Source: Enchytraeus crypticus
Lineage: Eukaryota > Annelida > Clitellata > Enchytraeida > Enchytraeidae
Direction of reading: 5' to 3'
Length of the DNA stretch: 64,000 nt
Assembly (NCBI GenBank): GCA_905160935.1
Contig: CAJHZI010000197.1
Location: 1,075,001-1,139,000, forward strand
Made by a program: the position numbers and the translations under genes. The stretch's first letter is position 1. Every line of letters begins with the position of its first letter. A model generated the notes under the pieces. It was not told the origin of the DNA. It did not search any database and saw only the letters and a program-made list of their open reading frames with translations. Of this stretch, positions 1-11,895 are shown one piece after another.

Positions 1-21
1 AATTACTACATTAGAGGTTAG

Positions 22-182
22 CAACTTTCATAATTGCTATACGAACTATTTCAATTTTGTTTTTTATTCTCACAATGCCCTGTCAACTTTCATAATTTGT
101 TTCTTATTCTCACAATGCCCTGTCAACTTTCATAATTGCTATACGAACTATTTCGATTTTGTTTCTTATTCTCACAATGCCA
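22..182. repeat. Short tandem repeat, about 62-bp unit, three copies
   Basis: Three consecutive units each begin with CAACTTTCATAATT and end with TTCTCACAATGCC. Units one and three are about 60 bp. Unit two (about 84-123) lacks the central CTATACGAACTATTTC part. This is visible directly and contains no coding signal. Confidence 0.8.
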
Positions 183-837
183 CTGTTGCCTCGAGCCTTC
201 CCTCTACGCTATATTGTGACAGTCTTTCTATTGTGGCATACATGTACACCTACCCTAAGTAGCAAATATGTCTCTCCAAATGTTTTCTGTTCTGCCACAT
301 CTACAGCTAGTTCAAACAGAACACACCATCACGGCAACTACATGTAAAATCAATATTCTTTTATCTTCATCTTTACTTATGTGTATGAATATTTCTGTTA
401 AATCTATTAGCAAATCATTCACTTACAACATGCCGTATTCAGTTCTTATGTCTAAATCTTATGGCGCTTATCTACTAAATATTTTTTAAGAACTACTTGT
501 TTACTAAATACTTTACTACATTTGTTCTTATCTAATAAATACTAATAACCTATCTACTAACAATTTCACTACTAACTCTATAGTATACCCTACTTGAGCA
601 TGTTACGAAACTGATTCTAACGTTAATGTTAATAAACCTGACTCTATATAATTGCTAATATTAATGAAAGCATGACACTAAAACTGTTCAAAACTGTCAA
701 TATTAATGAAAGCATGTTAATGAAGCTAATTCTAATAATTAATTTCAAGATAGGTTATAGCCTAGGTTAGAATAATTTCTATTTTTCTTGTCAGCGTCTT
801 TTGCAGTATTACCCAATTTTGTGATAACCTAATCATC
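183..837. other. AT-rich non-coding DNA
   Basis: No supportable gene. Short words recur: CTACTAA-like motifs between about 470 and 600, and the phrase AATATTAATGAAAGCATG twice (about 657 and 699). I see nothing else. Confidence 0.5.
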
Positions 838-839
838 TA

Positions 840-1756
840 CAGGGTGAGTAAAAAAAAAGATTACATTTGCGAAAAGTTTGAATATCTCAGGCTATTGTTA
901 ATATTTTGCAATAAAATTTTTACCAATCACTAAAGGACTAATTTTTGATGGGGTGGCCAATTTTCATCTATTTCGGAACATAGACTGGCCAGTTATGCAA
1001 GCTTGAGCAGAGCAGCCCCCATTTTTTAATGTACTGTAAATATAAATTATATTTAATTTTATTTTTCTCCTGAAAAGGGCCGTTGTAGTGGTTCAGAAAG
1101 AACCAGTTGTATCTGCTAGCATTACTGACTATTCGATATGCTTCCTCCAGCTGCTACGCAGGACTGCAGTCGCTTTCTGAACTCTAGGGCAAATCAGTCT
1201 CCCCCAGATTGATTGTAGCACTTCCTGCAGTTATGTCTTGTATTTAGGCTTCGGCTGGTGTTTCTGATAGAGATGCAGCATGGTTCCCCAGACATAGTAA
1301 TCCAGAGGATTTAGATCAGGAGAGTTTGGAGGCCATTCAGTCTTCTTAATGAAATCCAGGTTTCTCTCGCTGATCCATTCCTGTGCATGACGAGATGCAT
1401 GAGCCGGAGCACCATTCAGCTGAAAGATGAAACCATTTGGTAGAAGAGCATAGCAATCATCAAACAGCTCTGGAAGCAAAGTTTTGACGTAATACTGAGA
1501 GTTCACCTTCACCTTCTCGTCAATGAAGTGCAATCTGCCCTTACGGTTGTAGCAAGCGCAATTTTTTGGTAAAAATTGGGGGTTTCTCTGCTGAAACTTG
1601 CATAACTGGCCAATCTATGTACCAAAATGGATGAAAATTGGCCATCCTATCAGAAATTAGTCCTTTAATAATTGGTGAAAGTTTTATTGGAAACTATTTT
1701 TAATAGCCTGAGATATTGAAACTTTTTTCAGGTGTAATCTTTTTATACTCACCCTG
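840..1756 (-). mobile_element. Internally deleted mariner/maT-like DNA transposon with long TIRs
   Basis: The element begins CAGGGTGAGTA at 840 and ends with its inverse TACTCACCCTG at 1756. A TA dinucleotide lies on both sides (838-839 and 1757-1758), the target-site duplication expected of Tc1/mariner elements. The terminal inverted repeats are unusually long, about 190 bp (840 to about 1030, and about 1565 to 1756), and diverged by scattered substitutions. The interior holds only the C-terminal part of a transposase on the minus strand. At 917 bp the element is shorter than an autonomous mariner (usually about 1.3 kb). It is therefore an internally deleted, non-autonomous copy that could only move with transposase supplied in trans. 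Confidence 0.88.
1231..1533 (-). pseudogene. Mariner/maT-like DD37D transposase, C-terminal fragment
   Basis: About 100 residues remain of a Tc1/mariner-superfamily transposase, the enzyme that cuts and joins transposon ends. The motif FQLNGAPAHAS matches the region of the second catalytic acidic residue, here Asn instead of Asp. WPPNSPDLNPLDYYVWG matches the third, and the Asp in PLDYYVWG lies 37 residues after the Asn, the DD37D spacing of maT-type transposases. The N-terminal DNA-binding domain and first catalytic Asp are missing because the frame runs straight into the terminal inverted repeat. The D-to-N change and the truncation mean it cannot be catalytic. It lies inside the TIR-bounded element 840-1756. 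Confidence 0.85.
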
Positions 1757-1758
1757 TA

Positions 1759-2035
1759 ATTTGTTGATTAATCTAATCTGTGATCATCTAATTTACGATA
1801 CTTTTTATCAGCTAAACGTGTTAATGGATTAAGAATGTCCTTTGATCCAATGATTGATTTGTTGTGTGGCATGGATGAGGTGAAATGTCAATATCACTTT
1901 TAACTCTACTTAGTAGACATATTTACAGATATTTAATTTAAAATATTTGAGTTATATTAGATATATAAAATATTAGAGATATTTAGTAGAGACTTTGAGC
2001 AAGGAAGCAAGAGTGTTCATGGAAATTATTAATTC
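1759..2035. other. AT-rich spacer
   Basis: I see no gene or recognisable element between the mariner-like copy and the LINE composite. Confidence 0.5.
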
Positions 2036-2975
2036 TCTCTCCCTCTCTCAGTGCACTGCCTATAGGCAGGTCCATGGCATATTGTATCTCCACTTATTTC
2101 TAACCTCTACTTTTCGATCCAGCATCCCAAGTCTCATTCTCCTTCTAATCTTCTTTCCTTCCATTTTTCTTCAATTGCTTCTTTTATTAAACCATAATCT
2201 CTGCGAACATGACCCATACCGTCCTTCTTTCAAGTCATTATTACAAAATCATTTTTTTATTTATGCACTTCTTCCCCATTTAGCACTTCTCCGTTCAAAA
2301 TTTTGTTAATCAATTTTGAGCTTCTTCATTCTTCTCCTTAGTAACATTTCGAACGCCTCCACTTTTAGAATTTTCTTTCTTAACGACCGTGTTTCACAGC
2401 CGCACAAGAGCGTGGTCTTCCCTAAAGCTTTCAAATCTTTATCTTCAAGGATTTCTTCAAACTTCTTGTCAGTAGTGCTTTCCTCATACTGAAGGCCTAT
2501 TGTGCTTGCACAATTCCAATTTTTGCTTTTGTTTCACACCTATCTTTTGTTATCTTCTTCTTTTCTTACCTCGTACCTTTTATTGTAATATTGACTCCTC
2601 TTCCTTTCCATTATAATCCCTTTGATTTTCGTGATATTACTTCTCATTCCATACTTTAATGCACTAATGTTCAGGCCATCCACAAGTTTCTATAAACCTC
2701 CGCACACTTGCATCCATTGCTACCATCGTCATTGCGTCTGCGTAAATGCTAAATAGAAGTGGTGACATGCAACACCCGTATCCTACTCCCCATCCTATTC
2801 CTCCTTTTTCGATAACCCCTGTTGAACTCTTAATAATTGCATTTTGGCAATTATCAAAGTTACGTTTCAAATTTTCTGTGTCATCCTTCCCTAAATCCAA
2901 ACTGTGATTTTCGGAACAACATCTCTGATGTTTAATTGATCTTTCTCGAGTCGTCTGTAATGTAAAAATACTCAA
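2036..2975 (-). pseudogene. Non-LTR retrotransposon fragment (RT motif and C-terminus), copy A
   Basis: This is decayed minus-strand coding sequence of a non-LTR retrotransposon. The frame at 2664-2975 contains GYGCCMSPLLFSIYADAM, matching the conserved reverse transcriptase segment usually written GVRQGCxxSPLLFNIY. Downstream on the same strand, in broken frames, are TTLLCGCETRSLRKK, VEAFEMLLRRRM and a GHVRRDYGLI-like stretch, the C-terminal block typical of this LINE group. The catalytic YADD box is not recognisable and the frame has stops. The end near 2036-2060 (GGCAGTGCACTGAGAGAG read on the minus strand) recurs in other copies. The whole fragment is duplicated in inverted orientation at 16795-17731. 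Confidence 0.75.
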
Positions 2976-2981
2976 ACCCTA

Positions 2982-3476
2982 ATCTATTCCGAAGAACTGC
3001 ACTGGTTCCAAGTCTCCGAACGAATAAACTTCAAGATAGCTTCCTTGACCTTCAAAAGTTTCAATTATGGTATACCATACTATCTATCTGATCTTTTATC
3101 AATCTATCAACCTTCTCGTAGTCTTCGTTCCTCTAGTAAAAACCTTCTCACTGCACCGAACATTAAATCTGCCATGTGCAGGTGATCCTTCATGTTTTCT
3201 GCTCCGTCAATATGGAACTCTCTGCCACAAGATCTTCGATCTTGTAATTGTATTGGTACTTTCCTTGGTAAGCTAAAACCCCATTTCTTTCCGCCATAGA
3301 TCTAAATTTTGACCCGCTTGTCTTGGATCTTGGACTTGCACTGTTTTGATCTCGCTTTCTCTTGTGGTCTCTGTGTACTCAGTTGTTATCGTGTGGTGCT
3401 TTGGCGCCTGTTTGTGTAGAGTCTGCAAGAAACGTCCCTGACATTGCCTTATGGCGAGTAACCGGACGATAAATTC

Positions 3477-3511
<35 letters not shown>
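2982..3511 (+). pseudogene. L2-like LINE 3' end (RT C-terminus and 3' tail), copy A
   Basis: Reading the plus strand from about 2988 gives EELHWFQVSERINFKIASL, then GIPSYLSDLLSIYQPSR and later SIWNSLPQDLRS. This is the C-terminal order of CR1/L2-type non-LTR retrotransposon polyproteins (LHW..V..RI.FKI, then P.YL..L, then WNSLP). Stops and a frameshift interrupt it. The 3' part holds ACGTCCCTGACATTGCC and ends in a (TTGA)n tail of about eight units at 3480-3511, typical of L2-group 3' ends. It abuts the opposite-strand LINE fragment 2036-2975, and the pair is duplicated inverted at 16278-17731. Confidence 0.8.
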
Positions 3512-3512
<1 letters not shown>

Positions 3513-6500
3513 CGAGTCTGTTAGTGTTCTTATTCAGATTAGATTATTTAGATTATTTCGTACAATATTTAGCTTATTGTTCTGTAGTCCGAACATTCCA
3601 CTGCGTTGGTATAAATACTGATCTGGTAAAGTCCTCTGGCCATATACATGTACTGCTATTGCATATATATACTCCCTTGAGTAATTTCACTAGCCTTTTG
3701 CAATGTTTCTCCAGAATTCTCTTATCAATTTTAGAAATTTTGCTGTGTCATCAATTCCTGCTGCTTCTTCTTTATTAATTATTAACTCCTACGTGATAAA
3801 AGTGAGATTATTTTTGAAGACCCTAGTCGTGCAGAGATGATAATGTTACTCATTATAATCGTTCAAGTCGCATGTGTGCTAACTAAGCCCCAGATAAATA
3901 TTGCATGAGTTAGGCTATAGTTTCTCGTAACTAATGACTCCGTCCTGACTCGACATTTCCTCTCATTTGAATTCCGCTGACTATTTGTCCCTTTCCAACA
4001 ACTTTAATATTTAATGGGAAGCCTCTTCAATATCGTCCAAGCTAACTGTCAGCACACTTGAACGTAGAAGCGATATTGATTTCTGCCCATAGCGTTATTT
4101 AACAGAGTAATTATCATGATCTTAATTGCTCTTATCTGTGTATACCGATTGGACGGCCGAGTCGCTAGCATACTTGCCTGCAATGCATGAGATCATATAG
4201 TATCCTTGTGTCTGATAGTATCCTTGTGCTATTTTACCAGGCCTTATATTAATTTATAACTTCTAATCTTTTGGATAAGCGAAAAATATGTTAACAGATA
4301 AATGCACAAGATTCATCAATTTCAACTGAAATTAATATTATTAGCCAATTATTGTCATTCGCAAATGCTTAATTTATAAGCAATTAAATCTGAAAGAAAG
4401 TTAAACTACATGTAGTGTGCATCGAATAAATCTAATGCAAGCAAGCTATATTTTTGCTGCGAATGAAATTATTTACTCTGCTAAAGATGACAACAGTCCT
4501 TCACTGCTATTTCCGACTGACAATGTTATTCCATATGGTATTGTCAAAGCTCTTTATCCCACGTTCCACTAAAGTTAAGCTTCATATGGAGATTGATTAC
4601 CCCACTGCTCTCTCACTCTCTCCCTTTAGTCTTTTAGTGGCTCGACCGACTCTTCACTCAACAATCTCACAGGATCTAAGTCCCGACTGAGTCAGTGCGG
4701 ATATCTGTATCGCGGTAACTAAGCATCTTTGTTGTTATTGGAACATTCTTGTGTGCAATTGGTTTGAATATTCAATGAAGAACTATGTTTGATATTAAAC
4801 TCCGGCACTGAAGGTATATTAAGAACTGCTATATCGGAGGATGAAAATAATATGTTTTAGCGTTTCATTAAAACTAGTAAGAGTACAATGATGCCCTCAA
4901 TGTTTGAAGTAGCCGACAGTTTTTTATTTGTCAGATCATGACATTTAAACAAATACATTGCATGTAGTAAGAGGACAGGCCCGTCACTGATTCACTCTCC
5001 AATGTCGACGATCAAGAACTCTAAAGATATATTATGCTTAGTTTCGAATCCCTTTTTTAAGCGAAATTTATAATAAAGCTCTGTCGATCCTAACATCAGG
5101 ATTCTCTTGATTATTACTGGGAGAACGATTCCTGTTGAAATATACGAATCGCATTATTATTATGTTGTCCGGGGTCACGAAGCATAACCTACGGGCAAAT
5201 TGATACGCTTCTATTATCCTCAACTGAGCGTTCTGGTATTCCTTGTCTAACCCCATCTCGTATCTTTTACTGCAGAGTTCGCCGTATCCTCGATCGAGTC
5301 TGCACTTGGAATAACTGAGAGAGTGACCCCCAACTCAACGTTAGGTCGTCTATCATCAAAGTAATGCTCGAATAAAAATGTATATTTTATTCCTCTGCTT
5401 GAATGTCAAGTAAGAGGTAATATTAGTTTCTCTTCCTTTACGAAAGTAAAAGAAGACAATCTAATTTTTATAAAAGTTATTCTTGAATAAGAATAAAAAT
5501 AGTAGTAAAATATCGATAGATGAAACATTAAAATTTTTCAATTATTGTTAAGCTAAAACGTTGGTCTAACATAAGTGTAACTAGTGAAACTAAGTTAGTG
5601 TGCTTAGCTCAGCAAATTCTTATAATACAATTTTGATGAGAAATATAAATTTATTAAATTTAGTATTTTATGTCGATCCGTCCAGTTTTGTTCAGAGAAA
5701 TTTTTCTAAAGTAGAATTATCTCTATTTGTATAGTTCGTCTGAATGGACTGAATTGTATCATAAATGAAGAGAATTACAAAAATATTTGAATAGATCTTT
5801 TAGTAGTTTCAAAATAAATATTGTTAAATTTTCTTAATTTTTTCCTATTTATTTCCAATCAGGCAAAATATCATGCGAATTATGTAAAACGTTTTAAATG
5901 TAATTTATTTATGAAGTTCTTAAAGTTATTCTATGTTGGTCTCTAAATATTTTTTTATCTCTAAGTGCTGCTTTAGACGAGAAATAACGCGGAAATATAT
6001 ACTTTCAACAATTGAAGCTAAACTATTAACCGTCTCGTCTGCATGCAGCGCGTGTTCATGAGGGGTCGAGACCTCAGGTTATGTTACATGGTCAGAATCT
6101 CTGAATGGTCCATTTCAATGCAAATCATTGATAACCTACGAGCGTGGTGACGGCAGAATTTCTACCTGACGGCAAGCAGAAGTCGCTACAAGAATTGATG
6201 GAGAAAGCAATATGTACTAGCTAACGCCATTAGCAACGACTATGATGACTCAATATGAAACGAGAAATAGACGTAGACTCAGTGGAATAAATCGATAGCA
6301 AGAAAATGCGCCTAACATTAGACGCATGATTAACTTGAGATACTGACAAATAATAAATAGAATCTAATGTGGTTTCTCTTTGATTTTCATTATTCGTTCT
6401 GGAAGCTACTTAGCAATATCTACACTATATTGAGTTATACAGTATGTTGCAAGCATTTTAATGTAAAACGCCAGTTCAAAAACTAAATAACGTCTTATTA

Positions 6501-6934
6501 ATTTTATAAATAAGACGTTAAGAAATGTAACGTAATTTAATTTTATTAACAACGTCTTTACGTTATTAATAAAATAAAATAAGTTTTGAAAATTAAAATT
6601 GAATCTTCGAGAACAGCAGTATTAGCACCGACTCCAGGAAGACAGAAGATGATAATTGAGATGAAAATAGTTTTTAATCCTCTAAGCATACTAATTATAT
6701 TGTTTACACCCAATGGTCGTGTAACACCGTCATACTCAGGGTAGCTCTTAGCTCTTATAAATAATGTCCTAACATTTTTGGTTTGTGAAAAAGGCGTTGC
6801 AAGTTAAAATTATCAATCCGAAGTTAAGCTTTTCAATATTAATATTAATCTACAAAAATTATAAATGCTCTTTTATTTAAAAGACCAATGCAGAGTTTAA
6901 AAAATTACTAACCTATATTGGATTATGTTGTCAG
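3512..6934. other. Non-coding; probable intron or upstream DNA of the iGluR-like gene
   Basis: No exon is supportable over 3.4 kb. A 62-codon minus-strand frame at 5068-5256 matches nothing I recognise. A perfect 12-bp inverted repeat, TAACGTCTTATT / AATAAGACGTTA, sits at 6488-6499 and 6509-6520. Because the first visible iGluR exon begins inside the S1 segment, the earlier exons (signal peptide and any amino-terminal domain) must lie to the left of the window or be too diverged for me to see. Confidence 0.4.
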
Positions 6935-7141
6935 GTGGAGCCGTATGTGATGATTGATCGTGCCTCCACTAATCTCACAACAGGTGACGACCGTTATATC
7001 GGATTCATCCCGGATCTGATGGATAAGATTTCCAGCGCGCTCGGGTTTCGCTACGAGTTCTACGCTGTGTCTGACGGTAGCTATGGATACAGGAGAGCCG
7101 GTGGACGCTGGAATGGAATGGTGGGCGAACTTCTTAGCGGG
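6935..7141 (+). CDS. Ionotropic glutamate receptor-like, internal exon (ligand-binding S1, first part)
   Basis: This 207-nt exon (69 codons, phase 0 at both ends) encodes the start of the bilobed ligand-binding domain. The acceptor TTGTCAG precedes 6935 and the donor GTAAGT follows 7141. The protein opens VEPYVMIDR, the EEPYVM signature at the start of S1, which includes the binding-site tyrosine equivalent to GluA2 Tyr450. GFIPDLMDKISSALGF and RWNGMVGELL follow, both diagnostic of AMPA/kainate-type receptors. It reads in frame into the exon at 12742, as in normal receptors (GELLSG then NADIAAGP). Upstream exons are not visible. Family assignment is secure. The AMPA/kainate/delta subtype is not, although wording is closest to kainate/AMPA receptors. 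Confidence 0.93.
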
Positions 7142-7159
7142 GTAAGTTGTAAGACTAAG

Positions 7160-7190
7160 TCTCTTCAGTGCACTGCCTAGGCGCAGGTTC
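7160..7190 (-). repeat. LINE 3'-end remnant next to the splice donor
   Basis: The minus strand reads CCTGCGCCTAGGCAGTGCACTGAAGAG, closely matching the 3' end of the LINE fragments at 2036-2060 and 17700-17731 (CTGCCTATAGGCAGTGCACTGAGAGAG). It begins about 20 nt inside the intron. It is short, so the assignment is tentative. Confidence 0.45.
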
Positions 7191-10100
7191 AAGGTACATA
7201 TTGATACTCAAAGTTTCTTTCTCGCTCCATAAGAGCACTCCTTAGATCAACAATTTAATCCATTCACAAAGTATATGCCTTATCCATTCCTTATGTAGCC
7301 AATAGCTTGGAAAAAGTATGACTTCCGAGGTGGTTTCCCGTTGCCTTTCTCAGTTAGATGGATTAATTACCATTTAATCCTGGGGAAAATATTTCATGGT
7401 GAGGTGGGTCCCCACTTTATATCCTCAGCTCCTGCCTTAGTCGCCTCTTACGCACAGCAGATTGTTTGCGATTGCCCTATTATACATTGCTCCAACCACA
7501 CCCGAGCACAACTCTGGGGAAGACTAAGTAATGAATAATACGTAAGGCAGTTTTGTATTTGTTTCTTAATACCTTCATTCAAAGGGTCAGCCAATGTAAA
7601 CGTTAGGACTTATTTGAATTTATTGTAGCATTGCCGAGATACAGTTCAAAGCGTGAGTATCCTTTGTCACTTCGTTATTCCATTTAGTCCTAACAATGAA
7701 CATATTAGGACTAAATTAATGTAAGTCAGTGAAGACTACTAGTGGGTCTGCCAGACTGATTGACATACATTTAAATATATGGTTTCGTTAGCCCATTTTG
7801 CCTGGTTTATCCTTATCTTTTACAGTCCAGAAATTATAGAAATTTATGAATCCATCTTCAATGGATAATGTTATTACATGTATTAGAGAACTGCTTGAGA
7901 TAATGAGCGTGATCACTGGATAAGCCGAAAGATTTACATGCTGATAATTGCAATCCTGCTAATCTCACAGTTGAATGATTGCTTGAAGCAATCGCGTATT
8001 TGTTGCATTAGATGCAGCCGCCGATCTCACGTCAATTTTCTGCAGCTCTTCCGTTCTGTATGACGCGTCTGTATTATCTAACAGCAGATCGATACAACCT
8101 CATTTTGCCAGATTAACAATGCTCTCAGCAGTGCTCTAACATTTAGACCTTTAAGAATACATTCATTGTTGTACAAATTTATCTCTATTTTAGCATCTGA
8201 AATACTACTATGGTATTTCAATGCTACTGTAAATCCTGCAGTATACGTGAGCTTGAATTAGTTTTGTAACCGCTGTTACACTGGTAACATGACGTAGCAT
8301 GACGTAAATTGTACAAATGCTTCATAGAATCATAGCTGGCCTTCTGGCTTTACTTGACTGTGATGGTTCGTTTGGCACGTGCTAAATGACTCTCACTCTT
8401 TTAAGAAGCTGAAGAGCTAATATTTTGCGGCTGTGTTCGACTTCAACTTCATATGGCTTGGGTTGTAAACTTATTAGCAGTCTCTTCATCTTTCATTCAG
8501 CGAATTGCAGATTGAACCCGAAGGAAGCTATTTCAGTGGGACGATTGACTTTCACACCCACAGCTTCCATAGCTCGTGCAGTCTCTGTGTTGTCAGCTTG
8601 GTATTAGTCATTGGATACATGAGTTCAGTTTTTTATACCTGGCGTAGCCTAAGCTTAAGTTAGATCTCAATCCCATAGATATAAAGTTGATGGCTTTCTT
8701 CAATGACGGTTATCAGAGAATCGTGTGAGAAAACAGGTACTTGCCTTTCTGATCCGGAGAAATGTTCGTGGAGGAACTCAGGAGGTTTTCAGATATCGGC
8801 CTAGCTTTACAGCTAAGTGAAAATTCTTGACTTAGAAAACTGAGAATGGACGCTTAATGCATCAACAGGGAATCGAAAAAAAGTCACGCCAAAATGCAGT
8901 ATCATTAGTCATTTTAAAGTATTTATTATTATATCGTAATGTCTTCAAATTAATTGCATGCCTAAGTATTATTCGCACAGCATTACCGCCTCCACACGCT
9001 TTGAAAGACTCTATTAATCCAATCATAAGCTTTAAAATCACCATCTCATAGGCATAAAGTAATTCTAATAAAAATTTCATATATGCCTAGTTCTAGTTTA
9101 CAAAATATAAAATTCCATTTTTATAGAAAATATATTTCATGTAGTAATTCAATTTGTAATATTAAAATTTAAAAGTCTATTGTTAATGTACAGGTTTCTC
9201 AAGAGTTCTTCGTCAACTATATTAAATCACCTCGTGTCGCAATAAGAAATCGGGTGCTTTGATGTGTTTTCCAATTGTAATCTACCTTAGATTTAAGACA
9301 TTCTGCTGTTGAAAAAATAATATAAGAAATACTATATACTGTACTTCCATTGCATGCTCTCTTAAACAATATTTTGCTTCTAATATTGAGCCATTTTCAC
9401 TCGCTAGAACATGCGACCATGAACTGGAATTCAATTCACAGAAATCCTCGAGAGCATTAGCACATTAATGGCTGCATGATATTGCAAAGACATTGCGCTT
9501 ACTTTATTATCACTTCTTATGACCATCATTTCCAATAGAACGTATGGGATCACGCAAATACAGAAACTCTACTGGAAGTTGTCATCGACCCTGTGAAATA
9601 TATATGTTAAAGCAAGAAGAGCTAAACCTACTGTAATTGCTCATCTGGAATGACGAATTAGTAGGATCCTGATAAGTTTTCAAATTTATAATTAATGTGA
9701 CCAGGGCTGTCATTTGAAACAGCATTTAAATCTCCATAATTCCTGAACAGTGAATTCATAGTAAGTTTTGACTAAAATATAAGAACCTGGACCTGTAAGA
9801 AATTTTTTAACTTCGGCATACATGTACGTTGCTTTGAACATCGTTTTGGAAGAATGGATTCGTAGTGGTGTGTCCTGCAGGGACGTCCCTTATATTAACC
9901 TTAGATGAGAAAAAGGAAATAAAACTTCATTATTATTTATTATTTCATTAATTTTACTTAAATTTGCAAGGTTTCGATTGATTATTGTGCAGAAATCCAT
10001 GATAATGATGGCTTCAACAAACGTTTACTTCTCGGTATATTTCATCGTTAAATGCTATTTCGTGGATTTCATCTCCACTAGATTTCTTGTGAAACCTTGA

Positions 10101-11449
10101 ACTCGTGCTTTTGTCGTTAAGCCTTATGGCCTTGTCGTGATTCTAGCTTTTTAACCTAGACTGTAACCAAGCTTTGTAAAAGAAGTGTCTACAGGAAAGC
10201 AATAAAGAGACAGAGACAATTCTATCATTATTGCCACTTCATTAAGCAGAATCCTCTCGTAGCACTGGCAGTGGGCAGTGCACTACGAGAGATAGCCTAT
10301 GATGAATAGTTCAAGCCAGTTTCGTTTCTCAATGATTTGAAAAGTAGCCTGGCAGGAATTTAAACCTAACATATACTGATCCGTAATCTCAAACTGTACC
10401 GATCATGCTACAAGCTCAATCAATTATTAAGTTCTTAATTGCGCAGAGCTTCTCTTCTTCAGAAAGCCTTTCCGTCATCAATATACTGCGTTTAGCTTCG
10501 CATTTATTAAAAGAAGGTCCACATAATCACTGATATTTTTGATCAATTGATCATATTTTTCTAGTATACTGACTAGGGGCTGGTCTATGATATTTTGCCT
10601 CCTCCATTTTTCTCTAGCATCTGCTTTATCTAATAAATTTGTACGCATTCTAATGAAGTCTTCCAATAATCCTATGCTCGCCTTTCTTATTGCTTTCTCG
10701 ACCACATTCTTCTAATCCTTACGTTTGAGTAAACCATTTCCCTCACAGTGTGTCTTTTGTAGTTTGTTTTCTTACTTTTTAATTGATCCATACAACCACT
10801 CTGTATAATTTCGTCAAAATGTTTTATTATCATATTTAGTTTTGTGGTAATTATTAACTATGTATGTTTACAATTACGCAGTTATTACAGATTTACCCAT
10901 TGTTCTCATATATTTTCAACGCATTCAATTCCCTTACAGATTTCATCATTAAAGTCGATATTTCGAAGTTGTGTTAAAAGAAGTTCACACTGAACTTTAA
11001 AATAATTTGACCTTGAGAATTGCTTCAGGTCTCTGTCACGTTATCAAATGCTAATTTTCCTTTCTCTGTGTTTTGTTCACTCGACTCTCGCATCCATTTT
11101 CTATATACTCTCGTCTGCTAAAGTCAGCCCTCCGGTGACAGTAATGCTCGTACTGGAGCGAGTGCAACTTAAAGTGCTTTCACTGCCCGCTGACCTCTTG
11201 CAGCGGTTTCTGTTGCTCTCATTTTATTTTAATGCTTCGAGCCAGGAGACCTGACCGACCATTTAACGAGAGATCCATATATTAGCAGATTCTCTCTACT
11301 TCCTCCATCACTGGCGTGGACTTAGATTTCTCCAGAATGCTCATGAGACCTTCATCCTCTGATCCTACTCTCTCTTCATTAAAACTTTAGACTGATGTCA
11401 TATATTATATTAAATTCTAAAAGTCTGCTGTTGTATCGTTTGGGATAGG

Positions 11450-11895
11450 CCTGTGGATGTGTAATTATGCTTGGATGTATCGTTATATGTATGAATGTAT
11501 CGTTATGTATATGGATGTTTGGTTACAAGTGTGGTTATATCGTTACATGTGTGGCTGTCTTATAATGAGTGTGGATGTATTGTCATGAGTGTGGATGTAT
11601 CATGAGTGTGGATGTATCGTGTGTGTGGATGTATCATGATTGTGGATGTATCATGAGTGCGGATGTATTATGAGTGTGGATCTATCATGAGTGTGAATGT
11701 ATCACGAGTGTGGATGTATCATGAGTGTGAATGTACATGAGTGTGGATGTATCATGAGTGTGGATGTATCATGAGTGTGGATGTATCAAGAGTGTGAATG
11801 TATCACTAGTGCGGATGTATCACGAGTGCGGATGTATCATGAGTGTGAATGTATCATGAGTGTGGATGCATCATGAGTGTGTATGTATTGTGTGC
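11450..11895. repeat. 17-bp minisatellite in the iGluR-like intron
   Basis: The unit ATGAGTGTGGATGTATC recurs about 20 times with substitutions and a few partial units. The left side (11450-11580) is more degenerate, with GTTATATGTATGAATGTATC-type variants. It lies about 0.85 kb upstream of the terminal iGluR exon. There are no unique spacers, so it is a simple tandem array. Confidence 0.85.

Noticed and set aside
6923-7192. 89-codon minus-strand frame
   Set aside because: Antisense shadow of the iGluR exon 6935-7141. The plus strand has splice sites and clear homology.
8425-8607. Frame in the iGluR intron considered as an extra exon
   Set aside because: S1 homology is continuous from 7141 to 12742, so no exon is needed, and neither strand matches a known domain.
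10478-10705. 75-codon minus frame with Lys/Arg- and Leu-rich sequence
   Set aside because: Could be a decayed mobile-element ORF, but no motif supports a call; left as intron content.
11450-11895. Regular repeats that could suggest a CRISPR array
   Set aside because: Units are contiguous 17-mers with no unique spacers, in a eukaryotic intron.
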